From Chloroflexota bacterium (GTDB lineage Bacteria > Chloroflexota > Dormibacteria > Dormibacterales > Dormibacteraceae): a stretch of DNA of 10,529 bases. Positions 1-5,646 of this stretch are shown here, one piece after another; positions within the stretch are counted from its first letter, which is position 1, and the number at the start of each line of letters is the position of its first letter. The stretch spans positions 1 through 10,529 of the forward strand of contig VBGV01000189.1 in NCBI GenBank assembly GCA_005880755.1. The letters are read 5' to 3'. Position numbers and translations under genes: made by a program. The notes below the pieces were generated by a model. It saw only the letters and a program-made list of their open reading frames with translations. It was not told where the DNA came from and did not search any database.

Positions 1-783
1 CGCCTCGTACCCGCCGAGGACGATGCCACCGGCTTCCGCCTTGCCGTAGATCAGGTTGTCCGGATCGCGGAAGCACGGCATATCGTGCGGCATCTCGTGA
101 CCCCGCACGGCGAGCAGTGCCGCGTGTTGATGATCGACGGGCGTCGACACGACGAAGGCGCCCGCCATCGCCGCGATCTGAGGACCCCAGATGCCTCCCG
201 CCACCACCACGACCTCGGTCTCGATCGGGCCGGCGTCTGTGTTGACCGACTCGACTGCATTGGAACCTGACATGGAGATGCCGGTGACGCGCCGGTTCGT
301 GTTCACGCGAGCGCCGAGCTTGCGCGCGGCGGCGGCCAGCGCGTGGGTCGCCGTATGAGGGTCGAGGTGGCCGTCGCCCGGCATCCACACGGCGCCGTAC
401 AGGGACTCGGTTGTGATCGCGGGCATCAAGCGGGCCGCCTCGGTGGCGGAGATGAGCTCGGCGTCCAGCCCGATGCCGCGGGCGCGGCTGACGCCGCGCT
501 GCAGCTCCATCATGTGGTCTTTGCTCGACGCAAACCGCAGGCTTCCGACCGTCTCGAAGACACCCAGCTCCTGGTACAGCTCGATGCTGTAGCGCCGGAA
601 CCGCATCATCGTCGGCGAGGGATTGAACTGCGTCACGAGGCCGGCGGCGTGGCAGGTCGAGCCGCTCGTCAGCTCGTCCTTCTCAAGCAGCACGACGTCG
701 CGCCATCCCGCCTTCGCGAGGTGATAGGCGACGCTCGCGCCGGTGATGCCGCCGCCGACCACCACAGCACGGGCCCGTTCCAT
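1..783 (-). CDS. FAD-dependent oxidoreductase, dimethylglycine/sarcosine dehydrogenase family (partial, N-terminal 261 residues)
   Basis: The frame is open from an ATG at 783 down to base 1 with no stop, so the C-terminus lies outside the window. The first residues form a Rossmann beta-alpha-beta: VVVGGGITGAS (residues 7-17, GxGxxG at 10-15), with Glu34 ending the second strand where it would bind the FAD ribose. The motif GSTCHAAGLV (41-50) matches GSTWHAAGL of dimethylglycine dehydrogenase, whose His carries covalent 8-alpha-linked FAD; here that is His45. PGDGHLDPHT (135-144) and VVVVAGGIWGPQIA (191-204) also match this family rather than D-amino-acid oxidases in general. The likely role is oxidative demethylation of an N-methylated amine or amino acid; the exact substrate cannot be read. 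Many relatives carry a C-terminal GcvT-like folate domain, which would lie beyond the edge. No clear Shine-Dalgarno precedes the ATG. The 105-base upstream spacer holds palindromic boxes that may control this gene. Family assignment is firm, substrate is not. Confidence 0.88.
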   Translation of the reverse strand, partial: MERARAVVVGGGITGASVAYHLAKAGWRDVVLLEKDELTSGSTCHAAGLVTQFNPSPTMMRFRRYSIELYQELGVFETVGSLRFASSKDHMMELQRGVSRARGIGLDAELISATEAARLMPAITTESLYGAVWMPGDGHLDPHTATHALAAAARKLGARVNTNRRVTGISMSGSNAVESVNTDAGPIETEVVVVAGGIWGPQIAAMAGAFVVSTPVDHQHAALLAVRGHEMPHDMPCFRDPDNLIYGKAEAGGIVLGGYEA

Positions 784-802
784 GGCGTGTGAAGACTACT
801 CA

Positions 803-830
803 ACCTCGGATAGTCCGGACTATCCGGGGT
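803..830. promoter_or_regulatory. Palindromic operator-like box, copy 1
   Basis: CGGATAGTCCGGACTATCCG at 807-826 is a perfect 20-base palindrome. With one mismatched pair (806/827) the symmetry extends to 803-830. Its centre is 33 bases upstream of the flavoprotein ATG at 783. It has no loop and no T-run, so it is a poor terminator and a good candidate binding site for a dimeric regulator. The core TAGTCCGGACTA has the GT...AC half-site pattern seen in many operators of the GntR/FadR family. The regulator type is inference. Confidence 0.6.
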
Positions 831-854
831 CTGTCGCGGAGTTGACATCGCTTC

Positions 855-870
855 GTCCGGACTATCCGGG
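855..870. promoter_or_regulatory. Operator-like box, copy 2 (partial palindrome)
   Basis: GTCCGGACTATCCGGG at 855-870 is an exact 16-base repeat of 813-828, displaced by 42 bases, about four turns of B-DNA. The right half of the palindrome is kept; the left half is degenerate (CTTC replaces GATA). It lies 18 bases past the MFS stop codon and 71 bases upstream of the flavoprotein start. Two sites on the same helix face suggest cooperative binding by a regulator of the flavoprotein gene; this is inference. Confidence 0.5.
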
Positions 871-888
871 ACCGAGAGTGAGCCGCCG

Positions 889-2064
889 CTACTCGGGTAG
901 CGGCTGCTGCTTGGTCTCAGGAAGAAGGAAGAGGAGCAGCGCGCCTGCGACCGCGGCGACGCCGCCCAGCTCGATCGCGCCACCTAGTCCGGTGGTCGCC
1001 GACAGCACGGCCACGGCCAGCAGCCCGGCAATGCTGCCCACTGCTCCGGCCAGCCCCAGCGCTGCTTCCGCCGTCGCGCGCGCGCGAGTCGGAAACAGCT
1101 CTCCCGACCAGGCACCGAAAACCGGGGTCGCCGCGCTGGCGAAGCCGCTCCAGAGCACGTTGCCGACGAAAAAGCCGACCGTCCCGGTGGCGAAGCTGAG
1201 GCTGGTCGCGCCCGCCGTCGCGACCGTCAAGGCTATGGCCGGCGCGCGGCGGCCGAAGCGGTCGGTGAGATATCCGCCTGCGAGGTAGGAGACCGCGCCC
1301 ACGATCCCGGAGACGACGATGAGGATGCTGATCACGGCCGGCGACCATCCCAAGATTCGGCTCGCGTACACCGTATAGAGCAACCCTGCCGGCTCCAGCA
1401 GCACGGCAAACAGGGCGAACATCGCCGAGAGGATCAGGATCCGACGTCGCCAGTGCGGCTGCATGAGCAGGCGCAGGGCCGACCCGGTGACGCGCACGCC
1501 CTGCCACGTCCTGCCCTCCGGCAGCAGCCACCAGATCAACGGCGCCGCGAGCACTCCGCCGCCGCTCACCAGGAAGAGCAATCGCCAGTTCGGGGCGAGA
1601 ATCGGATAGGCGATCACGGTGATGCCGGTCCCGAATCCGGAGAGCAGCGCCAGCACGCTGACCGCCTGGCCGCGACTTCGCTGCGGAGCCTCTTCCACGA
1701 TGAGCGCCGTGGACACGCCGAGCACGAGAACTTCGAAGCAGACGGCGAACAGCCTCAGGAAGGCGAGCCCGGCCAGGGAACCAACAAACGCGCTGGCGAA
1801 GTTGACCAGCGAGAAACCGGCGACTCCGACCGCAATCAGCCGCCGCCGGCCGTAACGGTCCGCGAGGTTCGCGAGGGGAAGCGCGCCGAGCGTGCCGATG
1901 GCGAGGATCGAACCGAGCGCCGACAGCGCGGGGATGTTGGCGTGGAACTCCCCGGCGATGGCAGGCAGCGCCAGGATCAGAATCGAGCCTTCGAATCCGG
2001 CGAGCACGACGGCCAGCCCCGCCCAGATGAGCGTGACGCGCTGCCGCCGGTCGAGTTCGATCAA
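889..2064 (-). CDS. MFS transporter, 12-TM metabolite/sugar-porter-like
   Basis: This 391-residue protein is a typical-length major facilitator with about twelve hydrophobic segments in two halves. Motif A follows TM2 (NLADRYGRRR, 66-75) and is echoed in the second half (YLTDRFGRRAP, 265-275). EEAPQRSRGQAV (124-135) after TM4, GELFPTRARATA (321-332) between TM10 and TM11, and the ending LLPETK (380-385) resemble the sugar-porter/metabolite:H+ symporter branch. It should be a proton-coupled or facilitative carrier in the cytoplasmic membrane; the substrate is unknown. The start is a TTG placed directly after the TAA of the upstream CPBP protease gene (TAATTG), so that stop codon bars any earlier in-frame start, and no alternative lies before TM1. 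The zero-base gap implies coupled translation in one operon. The flavoprotein gene lies 105 bases downstream on the same strand, so the carrier might import its methylated substrate, but only position supports that. Confidence 0.88.
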   Translation of the reverse strand: MIELDRRQRVTLIWAGLAVVLAGFEGSILILALPAIAGEFHANIPALSALGSILAIGTLGALPLANLADRYGRRRLIAVGVAGFSLVNFASAFVGSLAGLAFLRLFAVCFEVLVLGVSTALIVEEAPQRSRGQAVSVLALLSGFGTGITVIAYPILAPNWRLLFLVSGGGVLAAPLIWWLLPEGRTWQGVRVTGSALRLLMQPHWRRRILILSAMFALFAVLLEPAGLLYTVYASRILGWSPAVISILIVVSGIVGAVSYLAGGYLTDRFGRRAPAIALTVATAGATSLSFATGTVGFFVGNVLWSGFASAATPVFGAWSGELFPTRARATAEAALGLAGAVGSIAGLLAVAVLSATTGLGGAIELGGVAAVAGALLLFLLPETKQQPLPE

Positions 2065-2697
2065 TTAAACAAGACGCATCTTCTGCAACAGGTAGGGCCC
2101 CGGACCGAGAAAGCCGCACGTTGCCGCGATATGCGCCAGCGACACGCCCAACAGGGAAGGCGGTCCCGGCAGCAGCCAGAAAGCGAGTCCGAGGGGCACA
2201 CCGACGAGGGCGGTGGCGAGGGTGTCGGGCCAGGGCCACCGGCCGAGGCGGTGATACGTCACATAGACCAGGGTGGCGAGCACAAACGCGATCGGCGTCC
2301 CCCCGACGACGGCCAGTCCGCCCTGCACCAGGCCGCGGAAGAATGCCTCCTCGATCGGTCCGTTGACGGCGTAGAAGGCGGCCTGGAACCAGGCGTCGTC
2401 AGGCCCGGCGGGCACCAGCAGCGCACCGCGGCGGCGCGTCAGCAGCAGCTGCACCACGACGGCTGCCACGAACATCGCAGGCGCCGCCGCCACCGCAAAT
2501 ATCAACTGCGCCGCAAGATTGCCGAACCCAAGTCCCAGCCAGCCGGCGCTGCCGCTCGCCGCGTAGGCGATCGTGTAAGCAACTGTGAAGGGCAGGAGCC
2601 GGACCAGCAGGTCCGGGCGCATCCAGGCCCAGCTGTCTGGAATACGCGTCAGGACCAGGCGCGTTGGAGTTTTCTGCGTGGCCGTACCTGAAACCAT
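2065..2697 (-). CDS. CPBP-family intramembrane metalloprotease (CAAX/Abi-type)
   Basis: This is a 210-residue membrane protein with the three conserved motifs of the CPBP (Rce1/Abi) family. Motif 1 is EEAFFRG (Glu116, Glu117, Arg121), motif 2 is YVTYH ending at His149, and motif 3 is HIAAT starting at His189, where the position after HxxA is Thr rather than the more usual Asn/Asp. Hydrophobic segments flank these motifs. Bacterial members are proposed proteases acting inside the membrane on peptides, prenylated proteins or secretion partners; no substrate can be named. The ATG at 2697 (or a GTG at 2700) lies inside the divergent thioredoxin-fold gene, overlapping its first 20 bases, and has no Shine-Dalgarno. 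An in-frame ATG at 2622 would give 185 residues, keep all motifs and leave a 55-base divergent intergenic region. Its TAA directly precedes the MFS start, so the two are probably co-translated. Confidence 0.82.
   Translation of the reverse strand: MVSGTATQKTPTRLVLTRIPDSWAWMRPDLLVRLLPFTVAYTIAYAASGSAGWLGLGFGNLAAQLIFAVAAAPAMFVAAVVVQLLLTRRRGALLVPAGPDDAWFQAAFYAVNGPIEEAFFRGLVQGGLAVVGGTPIAFVLATLVYVTYHRLGRWPWPDTLATALVGVPLGLAFWLLPGPPSLLGVSLAHIAATCGFLGPGPYLLQKMRLV
2666..2669 (+). promoter_or_regulatory. Ribosome binding site for the DsbA-like gene
   Basis: GGAG sits 8 bases before the GTG at 2678. It supports that start over an in-frame ATG at 2585, which would add 31 Arg-rich residues unlike this family and overlap the divergent CPBP gene much further. 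Confidence 0.65.
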
Positions 2698-3298
2698 CAC
2701 ATTCGACGTCTTTTTCGACTACACGTGCCCGTTCGTCTACCGGGCCGCCGGATTGCTCGACGCCGTGCAGCGCTCGGGTAGTCGCAACATCGAGGTTCGC
2801 TGGCGGTACTTCTCGCTCACGCAGGTGAACTCCAAGAATGACGGCTGGACGGTATGGAATGCGGCGCCGTCCGAACACGTGAGGGGCCGGCTTGCGTTTC
2901 AGGCCGCCGAGGCGGCGCGCCGCCAGGGACTCTTCGACGGCTTGCACGGGCGGCTGCTGCTCGCCCGCCATCGCGACCAGCTCGACATCGACGACCGGGA
3001 GGTCGTGGAGAAGATCGCCGCGGACGCGGCCGTGGACGTCGGTCGTTTTCGGTCGGACGTCGACGACCCGGCCATCCTGGAGACGCTTGCCCGCGACCAC
3101 CGGCAGGGCGTCCTCGAGCACGGCGTTTTCGGAACCCCGACCTTCGTTTTCGCGGACGGCGCCTCCGCCTACGTGCGTCTCTCAGAGCGGGTAAATGAAA
3201 GTGGAGCTGTGGAGGTTTTCGACCGCCTGATGGCGGTGGCGGCCGCGGAACCGCGCATCCTCGAGATCAAACGCCCAAGGCGTCCTTCACAGCCCTGA
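2678..3298 (+). CDS. DsbA/FrnE-like thioredoxin-fold protein with a single active-site Cys
   Basis: From the GTG at 2678 the protein has 206 residues, normal for DsbA-like oxidoreductases, FrnE and 2-hydroxychromene-2-carboxylate isomerases. It opens with the first beta strand, TFDVFFDYTCPFVY (8-21), in which the active site is Cys17-Pro-Phe-Val20, so the resolving Cys of CxxC is replaced by Val. An all-helical insertion follows. The fold closes with GVFGTPTFVFADG (149-161), where Thr153-Pro154 is the conserved cis-proline loop facing the active Cys. There is no signal peptide, so it should be cytosolic. With one Cys it cannot form the usual intramolecular disulfide. A thiol-conjugate reductase, isomerase or glutathione/mycothiol-type transferase role is more plausible than protein disulfide formation; this is inference. 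It is divergent from the CPBP gene and 58 bases upstream of the region 4 protein gene, so it could be co-transcribed with the latter. Confidence 0.85.
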   Translation: MAVPETITFDVFFDYTCPFVYRAAGLLDAVQRSGSRNIEVRWRYFSLTQVNSKNDGWTVWNAAPSEHVRGRLAFQAAEAARRQGLFDGLHGRLLLARHRDQLDIDDREVVEKIAADAAVDVGRFRSDVDDPAILETLARDHRQGVLEHGVFGTPTFVFADGASAYVRLSERVNESGAVEVFDRLMAVAAAEPRILEIKRPRRPSQP

Positions 3299-3303
3299 AC
3301 CTC

Positions 3304-3320
3304 GTTCGAGTGTTTCGAAC
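3304..3320. repeat. Short inverted repeat between the DsbA-like and region 4 genes
   Basis: GTTCGA and TCGAAC are perfect inverse arms of 6 bases around a 5-base centre (GTGTT), starting 6 bases after the DsbA-like stop codon. No T-run follows, so it is unlikely to be an intrinsic terminator. It could be an operator for the next gene or a chance repeat. Confidence 0.35.
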
Positions 3321-3334
3321 CCTCCCGGAGTTTC

Positions 3335-3352
3335 CAGTACAACGGAGTACTG
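3335..3352 (+). promoter_or_regulatory. Small hairpin overlapping the Shine-Dalgarno of the region 4 gene
   Basis: CAGTAC (3335-3340) and GTACTG (3347-3352) can pair around the 6-base loop AACGGA. The likely Shine-Dalgarno GGAG (3344-3347), 9 bases before the ATG at 3357, lies across the loop and the start of the 3' arm. The hairpin would keep the site partly exposed. A role in translation control is speculative. Confidence 0.35.
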
Positions 3353-3356
3353 AAAG

Positions 3357-4106
3357 ATGCCGGAAGCCGAAACCAGCGCGCTTCCCAGAGCCACGAACGA
3401 CACCTGGCGGACGTGGCTGATGACCGGCGCCAGGCGCACCCCCATCGACCGCCGTCGCATGCGCGGCGCCCATAAGGGGCTCAAGAAGATGCTCATCGAG
3501 GGCATGAGCAACGGCGAAGAGAGGCCGCATGCCTGGAAGGACTTCTCGGGCGCCATGATCCGCCACGCCGTCGACGACGCGCTGCGTTCGCTGCCGCCCC
3601 AGGACAAGCAAGTGGTCAAGCTTGCGTACTTCGGCGGTCTGTCCAACCGGGAGATAGCCCTTGAGGTCGGCCTCACGGAGGCCACCGTGCAGCGTCGGTT
3701 GAGGCGCGCGCTCGCCACCATCAGCGAACACATCCAGCATGGGCGCGCGCTGGGCCGGCGCGCGATGTATGCGCTTACTGTCTGGCTCACCGGCCGGTGG
3801 CTGAGCGACAGCGCGCACCACTTCGCGCAGGCCGCGGTCGTCGCCGGGGCGACGGCGATCATCGTCGCCCAGCCCGCCACCGCGCCGGTGCTCGTTCCGC
3901 GGGATGGCCACGTCCCGCCGGCGACGAACGCTCACCCGGTCACGGTGGTGCCGCCGATGCCGTCGCCCACTGCGGCGTCGGTGGCGGTTCCAGGCACCGT
4001 CCAAGCGCTTCAGCCGCCGGTTGCCGTCCCGGTGAAGATTCCGCCGGTGGCGCCGGTCCCGACACTGCCGCCGCTGCCGGTCAAGGTCAACCCGCCGAGC
4101 CTCTAG
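3357..4106 (+). CDS. Sigma-70 region 4-type HTH protein with putative membrane segment and proline-rich tail
   Basis: This 249-residue protein has a recognisable sigma-70 region 4 module at about 73-126. LRSLPPQDKQVVKLAYFGGL leads into the helix-turn-helix LSNREIALEVGLTEATVQRR (95-114), followed by LRRALATISEH. The first 70 residues are basic and show no sigma region 2 (the core-binding and -10-recognising part), so this is not a complete ECF sigma factor. After the HTH come a Trp-containing amphipathic stretch (137-149), an Ala/Val-rich segment AQAAVVAGATAIIVA (157-171) that is a marginal membrane helix, and a tail (about 174-249) very rich in Pro, Val and Ala with no Cys. The likely role is a DNA-binding regulator, perhaps tethered to the membrane with the tail outside. 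The ATG has GGAG 9 bases upstream. Its TAG overlaps the TAG of the convergent glycosyltransferase gene. The domain call is firm; membrane location and function are inference. Confidence 0.8.
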   Translation: MPEAETSALPRATNDTWRTWLMTGARRTPIDRRRMRGAHKGLKKMLIEGMSNGEERPHAWKDFSGAMIRHAVDDALRSLPPQDKQVVKLAYFGGLSNREIALEVGLTEATVQRRLRRALATISEHIQHGRALGRRAMYALTVWLTGRWLSDSAHHFAQAAVVAGATAIIVAQPATAPVLVPRDGHVPPATNAHPVTVVPPMPSPTAASVAVPGTVQALQPPVAVPVKIPPVAPVPTLPPLPVKVNPPSL

Positions 4107-5584
4107 CTCGCGTTTCGCGCGTAGATCACGACGCCGTCGATCGTCGCCACCTCGTGGTAATGGCCGGCCACCATGCTCGCGAGCACCGGGTAGTCGCTCA
4201 TCGGATACTTCGCGAAGTCGCTCCAGTCCGCGGCGGATGTGTCGACGATGAGTGTCGGAGGATTCGCGGCGAGGTCTGACTGCAGCAGAGGCCAGACGTC
4301 TGGGGCCGTGTCCCAATTGTTCGGCGGCACGTCGGAGCCGCGCGCGAACCCGCGAAGAAAGCCGGGAAAGCGGCTGGCCATGAGGCGGTCCGATTCCACA
4401 TAGAGCGCGGGCCAGTCGCCCCACACGAAGATCCTGTCCGCGGGCGATGTGTGCGCCGCGATGTACGCGGACACCGCCTCATGTCGCGGCGGAGTGGCGA
4501 AGTCATATGTCAGCGGGTCCGCGGTGATATCGAAAGCCCACCACGCAAACACCGGAATCGCGATGCCGGCGATCGCCGCGGCGGTCGCGAGCTTCCTCAA
4601 CCGAAAGCGATGGAACGCGAGCGCCGCCAGCACCGCCAGCGGCCCCATCGCCTGGATGAAGTAATGCCACGAGAGATGGCCGCCGGCGAGCGAGCCGATC
4701 ATCGCGACCACGAGCCAGACCGCCATCAGCCGTACCTCGACTGCTAGCGTGCGCCAACGTGTTGCCAGCGCGACGGCCGCGATCCAGAACACGGCCATGT
4801 CGACGAGAAACGGGGCGATGCTGTCCTTGGCCCGCATCCAGACGAATGCGGGCGTCCAGTTCGTGGACGCATAACCGACGAGCGTTGCGATCGTCCAGCG
4901 CCAGAATCCGGGCAGCGATCCCGTGAGCGCGATGAGCAATGCGCCTCCGATCAGGCCGGCGACGACGCCGGCCACGGCGATCTGGGCCGCGCGCCATCTC
5001 CGCGCCGGTTCCTCGAGCCACAGGATGCCCAGCCCGACCACGACGACATTGACCGCCGCGGACTGGCGAAATAGGCCGGCGGCGACAAGGAGCAGCGCCG
5101 ACCAGAACCACCGGCGCCGCAGCGTGAGGAGGACGGACGCTGTCAGCGGCAGCATCATGAAGACCTCGGTGTTGGAGGCGAGCAGCCGCGGATTGCCGGC
5201 CGCGGTGAGAATGCCGTAGAAGAGCGCGGCGAGCAGGGCGATGCGCGCGCTCGCGAGGTGACGGGCAAGCAGGAAGATCAGCGCACACGTGGCCGCCATG
5301 GCGAGGAATCCGACGGCGTGCACCGCGGCCATGTCGTAAGCGCCGAACGCGCGGAACGTCAGGGCGTAGACCCAGAAGACGCCCGGCGGCTTGTTGTCGA
5401 CCCCTCCCGAGCCATAGAGCTCGCCACCCATGTTCATCAGGACGGCGACCGTTCCGTAGATCGCCTCGTCCCCGTCCAGGAGGCGGTGAAAAAACGAGGG
5501 CAGGTGAACTGCGAAAATGACGGTGGCGACCGCAGCCGGCCACGCCGCCGCGCGCACGAAGCTTGTCGAACGGCGGGCGGCCAT
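4103..5584 (-). CDS. GT39/PMT-family membrane glycosyltransferase (ArnT-like fold)
   Basis: From the ATG at 5584 the protein has 493 residues. A hydrophobic N-terminal helix is followed by LLDGDEAIYGTVAV, whose Asp39-Glu40 occupies the first-loop acidic position that is catalytic in PMT/ArnT-type GT-C enzymes. DNKPPGVFWVY (63-73) is the family's second conserved loop. About ten more hydrophobic segments follow, then a soluble C-terminal domain (roughly the last 130 residues) containing the IFVWGDWPALYVES element common in bacterial GT39-like proteins. Such enzymes move a sugar from a polyprenyl-phosphate donor to an acceptor on the outer face of the membrane; donor and acceptor are unknown here. 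An in-frame TTG at 5644 would add 20 polar residues and nearly touch the divergent GT87 gene, so the ATG is preferred, though neither start has a clear Shine-Dalgarno. The gene converges on the region 4 gene with overlapping stops. Confidence 0.85.
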   Translation of the reverse strand: MAARRSTSFVRAAAWPAAVATVIFAVHLPSFFHRLLDGDEAIYGTVAVLMNMGGELYGSGGVDNKPPGVFWVYALTFRAFGAYDMAAVHAVGFLAMAATCALIFLLARHLASARIALLAALFYGILTAAGNPRLLASNTEVFMMLPLTASVLLTLRRRWFWSALLLVAAGLFRQSAAVNVVVVGLGILWLEEPARRWRAAQIAVAGVVAGLIGGALLIALTGSLPGFWRWTIATLVGYASTNWTPAFVWMRAKDSIAPFLVDMAVFWIAAVALATRWRTLAVEVRLMAVWLVVAMIGSLAGGHLSWHYFIQAMGPLAVLAALAFHRFRLRKLATAAAIAGIAIPVFAWWAFDITADPLTYDFATPPRHEAVSAYIAAHTSPADRIFVWGDWPALYVESDRLMASRFPGFLRGFARGSDVPPNNWDTAPDVWPLLQSDLAANPPTLIVDTSAADWSDFAKYPMSDYPVLASMVAGHYHEVATIDGVVIYARNAS

Positions 5585-5605
5585 GCGTTGTGGAATATGG
5601 GAAAG

Positions 5606-5627
5606 GCTTAACCGGCGTGCGTTAGGC
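5606..5627. repeat. Imperfect inverted repeat in the divergent GT39/GT87 intergenic region
   Basis: GCTTAAC (5606-5612) and GTTAGGC (5621-5627) are inverse arms with one mismatch around an 8-base centre. They lie in the 62 bases between the divergent starts at 5584 and 5647. The position would suit a shared operator, but the repeat is short and no consensus -35/-10 pair is visible on either strand. Confidence 0.3.
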
Positions 5628-5635
5628 TCAGAACC

Positions 5636-5641
5636 GGGGGG
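5636..5641 (+). promoter_or_regulatory. G-rich ribosome binding site for the GT87 gene
   Basis: A run of six G (5636-5641) ends 5 bases before the TTG at 5647. It is the only purine-rich site there, and no other start codon occurs in frame before the first membrane helix, so it supports TTG initiation. Confidence 0.5.
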
Positions 5642-5646
5642 CAAAT

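Noticed and set aside
842..847. Consensus -35 element TTGACA on the plus strand
   Set aside because: No -10-like hexamer lies 16-18 bases downstream, and no plus-strand gene follows; both flanking genes are on the minus strand.
784..888. The palindromic spacer as an intrinsic terminator for the MFS gene
   Set aside because: The palindrome has no loop-forming centre and no T-run on either strand, and a second copy 42 bases away fits operators better.
1453..2691. A 412-codon plus-strand open frame opposite the MFS and CPBP genes
   Set aside because: The protein is dominated by Arg, Gln, Glu and Gly with no motif, while the opposite strand has two clear membrane protein families.
3271..3283. 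ACGCC-CAA-GGCGT hairpin near the end of the DsbA-like gene as a terminator
   Set aside because: It is a 5-base stem inside the coding region, before the stop codon, with no following T-run.
3267..4424. A 385-codon minus-strand frame opposite the region 4 gene
   Set aside because: It is Arg-rich, motif-free and crosses two convincing convergent genes. The plus-strand frame contains the sigma region 4 HTH.
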